A stretch of 20,027 nucleotides of DNA, from the NCBI GenBank assembly GCA_023413605.1, contig JAEZPL010000222.1, positions 1 to 20,027 on the forward strand. The letters are read 5' to 3'. Positions 1 to 7,315 of this stretch are shown here, piece by piece (the first letter of the stretch is position 1; every line of letters begins with the position of its first letter). This DNA comes from Pseudomonadota bacterium. GTDB taxonomy: Bacteria; Pseudomonadota; Alphaproteobacteria; Azospirillales; Azospirillaceae. A model generated the notes under the pieces. That model saw nothing but the letters and a program-made list of their open reading frames with translations, ran no database searches and was not told the DNA's origin. Both the position numbers and the translations under genes were made by a program.

Positions 1-337
1 AAACGACCGCCGCAGCGCCCGAATCCACGATGCTGCGGGACGTGTCCTGAGGGCTTCCGGCGGCGGGAGAACCGGCGGCGGGGACATGGGAAGCCGGCGC
101 CGTGTGCAGGACCGCTGCCGCGCCCGAATCCACGATGCTGGAGATATCGTGAGAGGCCCCGCCGGGAAGCGGAGCGGGTTCCGTGTGCGTGTCCGCCTGC
201 GCCGCCGTCGCAACACCGGCGGCATCGAACATGAAGCGCGGCTCCAGGGCCACGGCGAACATTGACGACGAGGAGCCGCGCTTCTTGCCAGCCTGCCCGC
301 TCTTGTCAAAGCCCTTCGAACCCCGGATACGACCCAT
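1..337 (-). CDS. LEPR-motif surface/adhesin-type protein, N-terminal part (gene runs off the left edge)
   Basis: The frame opens at ATG 337-335, about 5-7 bases after a GGGAGAG ribosome binding site, and stays open to base 1. The first 25 residues are basic and Gly/Ser-rich (MGRIRGSKGF...). Residues 31-41 read LEPRFMFDAAG, which matches the LEPR-type N-terminal motif found on very long, repetitive bacterial surface or secreted proteins, often with DUF4347, cadherin-like or RTX parts. An Ala/Pro-rich stretch follows in which SIVDSGAAAV occurs twice, 35 residues apart; this is the 20-bp DNA repeat listed separately. The full length and repeat domains lie outside the window. The divergent tail-collar gene agrees with this assignment, because such genes commonly sit beside LEPR proteins. 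The family call is fairly secure; the adhesin role is inferred. Confidence 0.75.
   Translation of the reverse strand, partial: MGRIRGSKGFDKSGQAGKKRGSSSSMFAVALEPRFMFDAAGVATAAQADTHTEPAPLPGGASHDISSIVDSGAAAVLHTAPASHVPAAGSPAAGSPQDTSRSIVDSGAAAVV
16..140. repeat. 20-bp direct repeat inside the LEPR-motif gene
   Basis: The sequence CGCCCGAATCCACGATGCTG occurs at 16-35 and again, identical, at 121-140. The offset of 105 bp is exactly 35 codons, so both copies encode the same peptide core (SIVDSGAAAV) on the minus strand. It looks like the edge of a repeated protein module. Confidence 0.85.
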
Positions 338-827
338 TGTCTCTCTCCCAGCCAATCGCGGTACCGTGAGCCATCAACCCGGAAGGGTTACCCGCAAGTG
401 CAATAGACCGGAGAAACTACCACCTTATTGCCAAGACGCACAACGGCAAGAATGCCCTTGGTTGTGTGGAATCAATGTGCCTTACGCCGATTCGCGATCA
501 TTGGATGGAAGAAGGATGACTCAATTTGCTGCACTTACCCAGTTGTCACTTTATAAATTTCCATCCTGTCACAATGACATGCTGGGGTATGTATTAACAG
601 CTCGTTAATCAGCATTCGCATGTATGCGATTCTACCACTGTGCGCATTACGCGTGAAATTGCTGTTGTGAAAAAATATTTTTGCATATCCGTCTCCCCAT
701 CGCACTACCCGGTTTGGCAAGTTGGTCGGTATGATTATCGCAACGCTCAGCCCACGGCCTCCGTTCCGCACTGCGGTGGCGTGATGCTGTGCGGATCAAT
801 CAATCTTAATTTGTCGGAGGATTTGTT
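338..827. promoter_or_regulatory. Divergent intergenic region with AT-rich dyads
   Basis: This gene-free stretch separates the LEPR-motif gene (minus) from the tail-collar gene (plus) and must hold both promoters. From about 540 to 800 it is clearly more AT-rich than its surroundings. It contains three dyads: ATTAAC-N5-GTTAAT at 593-609, TCGCAT-N2-ATGCGA at 616-629 and the palindrome AAAAATATTTTT at 671-682. TATGAT at 730-735 could be a -10 element for the plus-strand gene, but no well-spaced -35 is evident. A GGAGG ribosome binding site lies just before 828. Which proteins bind the dyads is unknown. Confidence 0.5.
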
Positions 828-1487
828 ATGGATGCCTATATTGGTCTGATTTTCCCGTTTGCCGGCGCCTTCGCCCCGCAGGGTAGCGTCCAGTGCTTGG
901 GCCAGGACATAGCCGTGCAGCAGAATCAGGCCCTGTTTTCCATCATCGGCACCATGTACGGCGGCAACGGTTCCCCGAACTTCAAGGTTCCGGACCTTCG
1001 CGGCCGCGCCCTGCTCGGCACCGGCACCAGCCCGTACCTCAACATGGTTCTGAACCCCGGCAGCACCGGCGGCGCGGCAAACATGACGATCGGCCCGGCC
1101 AACCTGCCGCTGCACTCCCACGGCGCGTCCATCTCCGGCGGCGGTGGTTCGTCCACCATCAACGCCACCGTCAGCATCCCGGTGAGCACCGTGCCGGGCG
1201 GCCAGATGGCGCCGTCGAGCGGCAACAACAACTGGCTGGCCGGGGTGAATTTCAACGAGAACGGGTCCGGTGCGCTGTTCAACGGACTTTATACCAACAC
1301 CAACCCCGGCACCGGCGCGTCGCTGGCGGGCACCGCCACGGGCACCGTCACGGTTGCCGGCGGCAGCACCGTGACCGTGTCGCCGGGCGGCGGCCAGGCC
1401 ACGCCGGCACCGATTTCGAACCTGCAGCCGTATCTGGCGGTGACCTTCTTCTGCGTCACCATGGGCCTTTACCCGACCCGCGACTGA
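828..1487 (+). CDS. Phage tail collar domain protein (microcystin-dependent-protein-like)
   Basis: The protein has 219 residues and starts at an ATG preceded by GGAGGATTTGTT. Residues 1-65 form a tail-collar domain: an IGLIFPFAG start, a conserved Gly/Cys segment (VQCLGQD), the ALFSIIGTMYGGNG motif and PDLRGRALLGTG. The rest is a Gly/Ser/Thr-rich beta-type stalk ending in LQPYLAVTFFCVTMGLYP, the usual close of the MdpB-like group. These proteins resemble short phage tail fibres but occur in non-phage loci next to large surface proteins. No capsid, portal, terminase or tail-tube gene is nearby, so a prophage is unlikely. A role as an accessory or receptor-binding part of the neighbouring LEPR surface protein is inferred. 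Confidence 0.8.
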   Translation: MDAYIGLIFPFAGAFAPQGSVQCLGQDIAVQQNQALFSIIGTMYGGNGSPNFKVPDLRGRALLGTGTSPYLNMVLNPGSTGGAANMTIGPANLPLHSHGASISGGGGSSTINATVSIPVSTVPGGQMAPSSGNNNWLAGVNFNENGSGALFNGLYTNTNPGTGASLAGTATGTVTVAGGSTVTVSPGGGQATPAPISNLQPYLAVTFFCVTMGLYPTRD

Positions 1488-1499
1488 TGAGAGAGTGAA

Positions 1500-1528
1500 G
1501 TCCCGGTCCGCCGCAAGCGGGCCGGGAC
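1500..1528 (+). terminator. Strong hairpin after the tail-collar gene
   Basis: The arm GTCCCGGTCCGC (1500-1511) pairs with GCGGGCCGGGAC (1517-1528) around the loop CGCAA, with one G-T wobble in 12 pairs. It starts 12 bases after the stop codon. No clear T tract follows, so it may be an imperfect terminator or an mRNA-stabilising structure ahead of the DUF6916-like gene. Confidence 0.5.
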
Positions 1529-1607
1529 CGTCCCCGGCGCAGTCTTCATCTTCCTGTTCTCAAAGCCGTGCTTCCAGGTTGCACGGCCTTCAACGGACGC
1601 TCCATCC

Positions 1608-1928
1608 ATGACTGTCGATCTCAGCACCTTGTCCGTCGATGTCTTCGCACCGCATGTCGGCCAGACCTTCCGCTTCCTGGCGCCGGAAGATCGGTCCACC
1701 ATCGTCGAGGTCGAGTTGACCGTGACGAAGGAGCGGCCCGAATGCACTCCCCGCTGGGCCAAGCGCACGTCCTTTTCGCTGCTGTTCGAGGCGGCCGGAA
1801 ACAGCGAACTCTGGAACGGCTGCTACCTGATCGATCATCCGACCGAAGGCGCGCTCGGTCCGTTCTACATCACCCGCACGATCCCGCTGAATCCGTCCAG
1901 GGCCTGCTTCGAACTGGTCATGAGCTGA
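1608..1928 (+). CDS. DUF6916-like protein, paired with the tail-collar gene
   Basis: A 106-residue soluble protein (MTVDLSTLSV...) with no signal peptide or membrane segment. It is predicted to be mostly beta-strand, ending in the segment LGPFYITRTIPLNPSRACFE. It resembles the DUF6916 family, which I recall as a partner of tail-collar proteins in alphaproteobacteria; the family has no known biochemical activity. It lies 120 bp downstream of the collar gene on the same strand, separated by a hairpin, so it may be in the same transcript. No good ribosome binding site is visible before ATG 1608. A role in display or assembly of the surface protein is only inferred from position. Confidence 0.6.
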   Translation: MTVDLSTLSVDVFAPHVGQTFRFLAPEDRSTIVEVELTVTKERPECTPRWAKRTSFSLLFEAAGNSELWNGCYLIDHPTEGALGPFYITRTIPLNPSRACFELVMS

Positions 1929-1929
1929 T

Positions 1930-2066
1930 ACGGACGGCGTCTGAAGGCGTTGTCCGTTTCACCCTCTCGATCAATGCCAACGCATTGATCTGCATTGATC
2001 TGCCGGGTTTGACGGTCGGCGGGCGCTGGACGTGGTCATCCGCCGACCGAGTGATACGGTCGGCGC
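1930..2066. repeat. Cluster of inverted and tandem repeats between DUF6916-like gene and GNAT gene
   Basis: GATCAATGC (1969-1977) and GCATTGATC (1982-1990) form a perfect 9-bp stem with loop CAAC. The right arm is part of a 10-bp tandem repeat, GCATTGATCT, at 1982-1991 and 1992-2001. CGGTCGGCGG (2013-2022) pairs perfectly with CCGCCGACCG (2040-2049), and most of that arm recurs near 2057-2065. ACGGAC and GTCCGT around 1930-1957 add a weaker stem directly after the stop codon. No gene is evident from 1929 to 2307. Confidence 0.6.
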
Positions 2067-2226
2067 ATGAAGGCTTCCATGATCGGCCGGCCGCATCACC
2101 CTTTCGCACATGGCTGCGCCATGTGCCTTCGGTATGAGAGCCTTTGTGGGAAGGGCGGCCGGGAGATGTGCATCGCGTGTTCCGGCGCGGCCTCCGTCCC
2201 GAGATTCCGGCCTGCCGAACCGCGAA

Positions 2227-2262
2227 AGTCCTTCTCCACCGTCCTGCGGAGAAGGGCTTTTC
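2227..2262 (+). terminator. Rho-independent terminator, possibly bidirectional
   Basis: AGTCCTTCTCC (2227-2237) pairs with GGAGAAGGGCT (2248-2258) with one wobble, around a 10-base loop. TTTTC follows from 2258. It lies between the plus-strand collar/DUF6916 unit and the 3' end of the GNAT gene on the minus strand, so it can end either transcript; on the minus strand the T tract is weaker. Confidence 0.65.
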
Positions 2263-2307
2263 TGTTTCCAGCCCGCCTCTTCCGGTTCCGGTCGGCCCCC
2301 GCCCTGT

Positions 2308-2877
2308 TCAGGCGGCGCCCCCCTGTTGCATCTGGAGCGGCAGGACCTGGGGCGGCAGATGCTGGATGCCCGGATGGCCGGGCGGCAGCCAAATCAGTTC
2401 CAGCATCGGCGGCACGTTCGCGATCATCTGGAAGCCCAACCGGAAGTAAAACCAGTGAACGCGCGTTTCCGCCGCCAGCACCGACAGGGTGAGCGGCACG
2501 CCCACCTGCGCCGCGGTGCCCTGGATGCTGCGGATCAGGTCGGACCCGATGCCCTTGCAGCGGGCGAGCCTGTGAACTTCCACCTCCGCGATCCGCCAGT
2601 CGTGGCGGCCGAGGTCGATGATCAGCCGGCCTACCGCCTGGCCGGTCTTTTCGACGAGGAAGTCCAGATGTTCGGGATAGCGGTTTTCCTGCCCGGTGCG
2701 CATCGCGCCATACTGCTGTTCGTACATCGAGCGGATGAAGTCGCGGTCGTGGTGCGCCTTGGCCAGCCAGGGCCGTGCGTCCGTGAACAGGCCGAGCAGA
2801 AAATCCTCGTCCGCCGGACGGGTTTGACGGATCGACAAGCCGCCCAGCAACGGCAACGTTCCCTGATAGGCGACCAT
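2308..2877 (-). CDS. GNAT family N-acetyltransferase
   Basis: The protein has 189 residues. The start is placed at ATG 2877-2875 because GGAAAGGG sits about 8 bases upstream. An ATG 102 bases further upstream would add a low-complexity leader overlapping a 12-bp-period repeat and is rejected. The GNAT fold is visible: SIRQTRPADEDFL as beta-1, GRLIIDLGRHDWRIAEVEVH as beta-4 and R106-C-K-G-I-G111 as the acetyl-CoA pyrophosphate loop, followed by VGVPLTLSVLAAETRVHWFYFRLGF-type strands, a classic C-terminal GNAT pattern. The acceptor substrate cannot be read from the sequence. Similar GNAT genes often accompany LEPR/tail-collar loci, so it may belong to that group rather than to the carrier-protein operon, whose last stop is 89 bp upstream. 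Confidence 0.82.
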   Translation of the reverse strand: MVAYQGTLPLLGGLSIRQTRPADEDFLLGLFTDARPWLAKAHHDRDFIRSMYEQQYGAMRTGQENRYPEHLDFLVEKTGQAVGRLIIDLGRHDWRIAEVEVHRLARCKGIGSDLIRSIQGTAAQVGVPLTLSVLAAETRVHWFYFRLGFQMIANVPPMLELIWLPPGHPGIQHLPPQVLPLQMQQGGAA

Positions 2878-2966
2878 CGAACACACCCTTTCCGGTAGCG
2901 AAACAGCACCGGAAATATAGCCCGGCACGCGATGTTCGGGCAACAAGACAAGCGTCAAAACAAGCG

Positions 2967-4805
2967 TCAGGTCACCCACAACCAGGCCGGCAGACCGGCA
3001 CGGGAATCGCCCGGCCAGGAGGCCGTTTCCGCGGCGGCGGCGATGCCGTCGAGATGGTCGTCCAACAGCGCCGCGAAGCGTTCGCGGGCGGTGCGCAGCA
3101 TCAGGCTGTGGTCGGCCCCGGCGATGCGCTCCATCCGCAGGTTGGGCATGGTCGCCAGGGGACCGCCGTCGAGGCCGACGTGCGTCTCCAGTTCGCCCAG
3201 CGTGACGTCGCCCTCGCTGTGGACCAGCAGGGTGCGCACCCCACGCTCCGACAGGCGCTGGAACCAGTGCACCACATCGTCATCGGCGTAGCCGCGGCCG
3301 GTCAGGCTGGCGCGCAGGCGCCCGGCCTTGATGCGCAGGCGCCGCGCCGCACGCTCCGACAGGCCACGCGCGATGCGTGCAGCCTTGCGGTCGTTGCGCA
3401 GGATGGCGCGCCACGTCGCACGCTCCGTCAGACGGGGCAGATAGGCGGCGGCCGGGCGCAGGGCGGCGCCGATCACCGCCTCCGACGTGGCGCCGTCACC
3501 AAGGAAGAACCGGCCGGGGTTGACCAGCGCCTGCCCCACCACCCGCACGTCGGCCAGTGCGGCGTGCAGGGCCACCGCCGCCCCGGCGCACAGCCCGACC
3601 ACCACCGCGCGACGGTATCCCAGCAATTCCAGCGCGTCGAGCGCCGCCCGCGCGTCCTGGACGGAATCGCGGCAATAGATCAGCCCGTCCGTGCGACCGG
3701 GTTTCGACGCGCTGTCGCCCAGCCCGCCGAGGTCGATGCGCAGGGAAGCGATGCCGCGCGCCGCCAGCCGGCGGGCCAGCAGCACCGACATGCGCCCCGA
3801 CCCCACATGGTGGGTGGCGCCGCTGTTCAACAGAAGGACCACCGGACGGCCGCGCCCGGCGGGCCCGTCGATCCCCTCCCCCAACGGAGCCCGCGCGGGT
3901 TCGCATAAGACGCCGAACAGGCAGGCGGCCGGGCCGAAGCGCAACGGCCGTTCCACCGCGCCGGGCAGGTCGAGCCGCGGTTCCTCCGCCACCGGAGCGG
4001 CCGGCAGCGGGCCGGGGGCCGGCAGATCCGCCGACAGCCACGCCGTCACACGGTCGAACGTTGCGCACGGCGAGGTTGCGCGCTGCACGCTGCTCATGAG
4101 CTGGGCGTAGTCGGAGAACGGCTCCTCCGTCACCTCCGCACCCTGGGTCCGCAGCCGCGCGATCAGGCGGGCGCTGCCGCGCGTGCCGGGGCGGTCCATC
4201 AGCAGGACGCGATGCGCCGGGACCAACGGCAAATCCAGCAGATCGAGCGCGCCCAGGGCGGCCATGGTCTCCGGCGTCAGGCGGAAGCCGGAACTGTCGA
4301 TCCCCTCCGCCGACACGGCCGGCGGCGCGTCCGGCGGCTGGACGGCCAGCAGCGCCATGGCGCGAAGCTCCTGGACGAAACTGCGGCCCGACGGGGCTGG
4401 GGCGAGCATCACCAGCCGGTCCACGCCGCCCGCCGCACCGTCTTTCTCTGCGCCGGCCTTCTCCGCCGCCGCCGCCGCCGCGAGCAGCGCGCCGAGGCGC
4501 AGGCCGACGAGCGCCACCTCCTCCACCCCCGTGGCGGCGCGCAGATGGGCAACCGCGGCGTGCACGCCGTCGATCCAGGCGCGCAGCTGGCCGGGGCTCT
4601 CCTCCTCTCCGGCGGAGTCTCCCGTGCCGGGATAGTCGAAACGCAGGGTCGGCAGGCCCGCCGCGGCCAGCCGCTGCGCGAAGCCGCGCCAGGCGCGGTG
4701 CATGGTCAGCGCCTCGTTGCCGTAGGGGCCGCACAGCACCACGCCCCGCCGCCCCCCGGCGGGGTGGAGCCAACCAAAGCAGCCGTCGAACACCACAGGC
4801 GTCAT
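2967..4805 (-). CDS. Tandem alpha/beta-hydrolase protein, last gene of the carrier-protein operon
   Basis: The 612-residue protein starts at ATG 4805-4803, overlapping the stop of the GH2-like gene by 4 bp (ATGA). An upstream in-frame extension lies wholly within that gene and is not used. Two alpha/beta-hydrolase domains are visible. Domain 1 (about 1-260) has LCGPYGNEALTMHRAWR and LRFDYPGTGDS, but its nucleophile elbow is G101-L-R103-L-G105, with Arg in place of Ser. Domain 2 (about 285-590) has LLLNSGATHHVG and LRIDLGGLGDS; its elbow is G404-L-C406-A-G408, with candidate Asp533 (HSEGD) and His566 (GADHS). Domain 1 resembles exosortase-A-associated hydrolases, in which I recall the same GLRLG elbow. 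A Cys-type hydrolase or acyltransferase acting on a carrier-bound acyl group is inferred. Confidence 0.8.
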   Translation of the reverse strand: MTPVVFDGCFGWLHPAGGRRGVVLCGPYGNEALTMHRAWRGFAQRLAAAGLPTLRFDYPGTGDSAGEEESPGQLRAWIDGVHAAVAHLRAATGVEEVALVGLRLGALLAAAAAAEKAGAEKDGAAGGVDRLVMLAPAPSGRSFVQELRAMALLAVQPPDAPPAVSAEGIDSSGFRLTPETMAALGALDLLDLPLVPAHRVLLMDRPGTRGSARLIARLRTQGAEVTEEPFSDYAQLMSSVQRATSPCATFDRVTAWLSADLPAPGPLPAAPVAEEPRLDLPGAVERPLRFGPAACLFGVLCEPARAPLGEGIDGPAGRGRPVVLLLNSGATHHVGSGRMSVLLARRLAARGIASLRIDLGGLGDSASKPGRTDGLIYCRDSVQDARAALDALELLGYRRAVVVGLCAGAAVALHAALADVRVVGQALVNPGRFFLGDGATSEAVIGAALRPAAAYLPRLTERATWRAILRNDRKAARIARGLSERAARRLRIKAGRLRASLTGRGYADDDVVHWFQRLSERGVRTLLVHSEGDVTLGELETHVGLDGGPLATMPNLRMERIAGADHSLMLRTARERFAALLDDHLDGIAAAAETASWPGDSRAGLPAWLWVT

Positions 4806-7309
4806 GCATCCTCCCGGAAGCGCACCGGCACCACCGCATTCAACGCGTGAACCTCGCCATCGGGCACGGCGGGCGCGCGTCCGTACGGCAGCGTGGCCGA
4901 ATCGCCACGCGGAATCAGGCGGATTACCCGTTCCACACCCGGTGCAAGATGAAACCACTCGTCCTCCGCGCGGAAGGCGTCGTCCTCGATGTGGACGGAT
5001 CGGGCAAGGCGGCGGCTGCGCAACGCCAGCGCCCAGCCCTCCCCCACACGGATCGTCCGGGCCGTCAAGCCCAGGTCGACGCGTTCCATCGGGATTCCCG
5101 TGGGGCGTCCCGGCGGAAAGTGGAAGGCCTCCGCCAGCCGCGCGCCCGTGGCCGTGTCGGTCAGGGCCGCCACCGTCGCGTCGTGCGCCGGCGGGCCGAA
5201 GCGGTAACTGTAGGTCAGGTCGAAGAAGCGGTCGAACAGCGAGGCCGCCGGCAACGCCCGGACGCTGCGCGGCGGCAGGGTCACGGGACGTTCCGCCTGG
5301 ATCACCGGCGTCTCGCCCCCGCGCAGGGCGGTGAGCGTCAGCGTGGCCTCCACCGGCGCCGCGGTCTCGTTGATCAGGTGGAGGGCCAGCCCGTTCACCC
5401 CTTCGTCGGTCAGCAGGACCTGCACGGGGCGGAAAGCGCGCTTCAGCGCGTGCCACGCCGCCTTCGGCGTACCGGACGAGTCCACCACCCCCCAGCCGGC
5501 GCCCGGCCACAGATCCTGGAACATCCAGACCAGCCCGCCCCAGCAGGTGGACCCCGCCCGCCGCCATTCCGCAAAGGTCGCCTCCATGACCGCGCCGGTC
5601 ACCGCGCGCGACAATCGCAGATAGCGATCCGGGTCCTCGTACCGCAACGTGGACGGCTCGATGCCGCACAGGGTGCGCAGGTAATGATCCCGCACGTCCT
5701 CGAAATCCCACGACGCGCCGGGATCGCGCGGCACCCGCGCCTTCCAGCGGGGATCGTGCACCGCCGGCACGCCAGGCAGCGCCGCCGGCCCCGGCACGTT
5801 GGCGAAGGCCAAACATTCGGAGGCGAAGCGCACCTCCGCCCGCCGCGCGTCCTCCAGCGGCTTCATGTAGGCGCCGACGCCGTAATAATGGGTGACGCCC
5901 ACATTGGCCGCGAAGGGCAGCGGCCCGCCGGTGGGGGAGTTGGTGACGTAGGGCACATCGGGGCGGAGCCGGGCGGCCTCCCCACGCAAGGCCGTCTCGA
6001 ACACCGGCTGGCTCCAGGCGGCGCGGGGAAGGCCGAGCATGGCCGCCTGCTGCTCCGCTTCACTGCCGCCGCACAGAACGGCGAGCGACGGCGACGCCTG
6101 GGTGCGGTCCAGGAATTGCGCGGCCTCCGTCGCCGCCTTCGCAAGGAAAACTTCGTCGGTGGGGTAGTCGAAGTTGGCGAACATGAAGTCCTGCCAGACC
6201 AGGATCCCCAACTCGTCGCATAGGTCGTGGAAGGCGTCGGATTCATAGGCCGTGATGCCGGGGACGCGCAGCATGTTCATGCCGGCCTGCCGCGCAAGCT
6301 CCAGCCACGGGGCGTAGGCCTCCCGTGATCCGGGCAGGCCGGCCACATCGGCGCTGCTCCAGCAGGCGCCACGGCAGAAGATTCGTTCCCCGTTGATGCG
6401 CAGTGCGAAGCCGCCGTCTCCATCCGCCTCGATCCGGCGGAAGCCGGTGCGCCCCAGGTCGATGCGGGTGTCGCCGATGCCGGCGCGAACCGGGTAAAGC
6501 GTCGGGTTGCCGTGCGTGTGCGGCCACCAGGGCTCGACATCGGGCAGGCGGATCCGGCCGCGCAGCGTGTCCGCCGCCTCCCAGGCGAGCGGGGCGCGGA
6601 CCTCCCCCACCTCCACATAGGCGGGCGGCCGGGCCGGGCCGCTCCAGTCCACCGCCAGTTCCAGCGTCAGACAACCGTCCCGCCCGTCGAGCGTCGCGCG
6701 CAGATCGGCGGAACGGACGCGCAAGGCGCCGCTTTCCTCGATCAGTTCAACGGGACGCCAAGGGCCGACCGCCGGCACGGGCGGGCACCAGCCGTTCATG
6801 TGGCCCAGCAGGGTCGTGCGCACCGCCCGCAGCCCCGCCCGCTCGGCCAGCCGCACCCGCCAGCGCCCCCGCCCGCGCTGGGCCTTCAGAACCGGGTTCA
6901 GGGCGCGGAAGACGATGGACAGGGTGTGCTCCCCGCGCAGGGTGACGGGCACCTCGTGGGTCTGGAACATGCTGTCGGAGGAGAGAATGCGCTCCCCGTC
7001 CAGCCAGACCTCGGCGATGGTGGCAAGCCCCTGGAACCGCAACCGGCGCGGCCCTTCCCCGGTCAAACGCGTGCGATACCAGACATCCTGGTCGTGCAGG
7101 GGCGGCGGCCGGTCGAGCGACAGCATCCCGGCCGCGCGAAGCGCCTGGACGGCGGTTCCGGGAACCGGGGCGGGCAGCCAGGGCGGACCGCCGTTCTCCC
7201 CAACCCCGCCGAGCGGCTCGGGAAATGCGCCCGCCGCCGTCACGCGCATCGCCCACCCCTCGGTCAGGGGCGTCACGGTGCGGCCGGTGGCGGCGAGGAT
7301 CCGGGCCAT
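4802..7309 (-). CDS. Glycoside hydrolase family 2 protein, beta-mannosidase-like
   Basis: An 835-residue protein with no evident signal peptide, so probably cytoplasmic. The N-terminal sugar-binding-type domain includes PVPGTAVQALRAAG and DVWYRTRL. An Ig-like middle follows, then a TIM barrel from about residue 300 with INGERIFCRGACW, the GH2 signature region. The acid/base candidate is Glu417 in CGGSE, where GH2 enzymes usually have GNNE; the nucleophile candidate is Glu498 in RFASEC. A C-terminal beta-rich part follows. Both carboxylates are present, so it may be an active glycosidase of unusual specificity. Its ATG lies 6 bp after the DUF1839 stop with GGAGG directly adjacent; a better-spaced alternative at residue 21 would cut into the first strand. 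Its place in a carrier-protein operon suggests a glycosylated product or substrate, which is inference. Confidence 0.85.
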   Translation of the reverse strand: MARILAATGRTVTPLTEGWAMRVTAAGAFPEPLGGVGENGGPPWLPAPVPGTAVQALRAAGMLSLDRPPPLHDQDVWYRTRLTGEGPRRLRFQGLATIAEVWLDGERILSSDSMFQTHEVPVTLRGEHTLSIVFRALNPVLKAQRGRGRWRVRLAERAGLRAVRTTLLGHMNGWCPPVPAVGPWRPVELIEESGALRVRSADLRATLDGRDGCLTLELAVDWSGPARPPAYVEVGEVRAPLAWEAADTLRGRIRLPDVEPWWPHTHGNPTLYPVRAGIGDTRIDLGRTGFRRIEADGDGGFALRINGERIFCRGACWSSADVAGLPGSREAYAPWLELARQAGMNMLRVPGITAYESDAFHDLCDELGILVWQDFMFANFDYPTDEVFLAKAATEAAQFLDRTQASPSLAVLCGGSEAEQQAAMLGLPRAAWSQPVFETALRGEAARLRPDVPYVTNSPTGGPLPFAANVGVTHYYGVGAYMKPLEDARRAEVRFASECLAFANVPGPAALPGVPAVHDPRWKARVPRDPGASWDFEDVRDHYLRTLCGIEPSTLRYEDPDRYLRLSRAVTGAVMEATFAEWRRAGSTCWGGLVWMFQDLWPGAGWGVVDSSGTPKAAWHALKRAFRPVQVLLTDEGVNGLALHLINETAAPVEATLTLTALRGGETPVIQAERPVTLPPRSVRALPAASLFDRFFDLTYSYRFGPPAHDATVAALTDTATGARLAEAFHFPPGRPTGIPMERVDLGLTARTIRVGEGWALALRSRRLARSVHIEDDAFRAEDEWFHLAPGVERVIRLIPRGDSATLPYGRAPAVPDGEVHALNAVVPVRFREDA

Positions 7310-7315
7310 CCTCCG

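Noticed and set aside
1..140. CRISPR-like repeat at the left edge
   Set aside because: Only two copies, offset by a multiple of three, encoding the same peptide inside an open frame; it is a protein repeat.
828..1928. Prophage suggested by the tail-collar protein
   Set aside because: No capsid, portal, terminase, integrase, lysis or tail-tube gene is present, and the neighbours are surface-protein type genes.
2948..2969. ACAAGCGTCA repeated with 12-bp period as a regulatory element
   Set aside because: Only two short copies overlapping the hydrolase stop codon; too little to support a function.
4806..5816. N-terminal extension making the tandem hydrolase 949 residues long
   Set aside because: The extra frame lies fully inside the GH2-like gene in another frame and is Gly/Arg-rich. 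The ATGA overlap at 4802-4805 gives a natural start.
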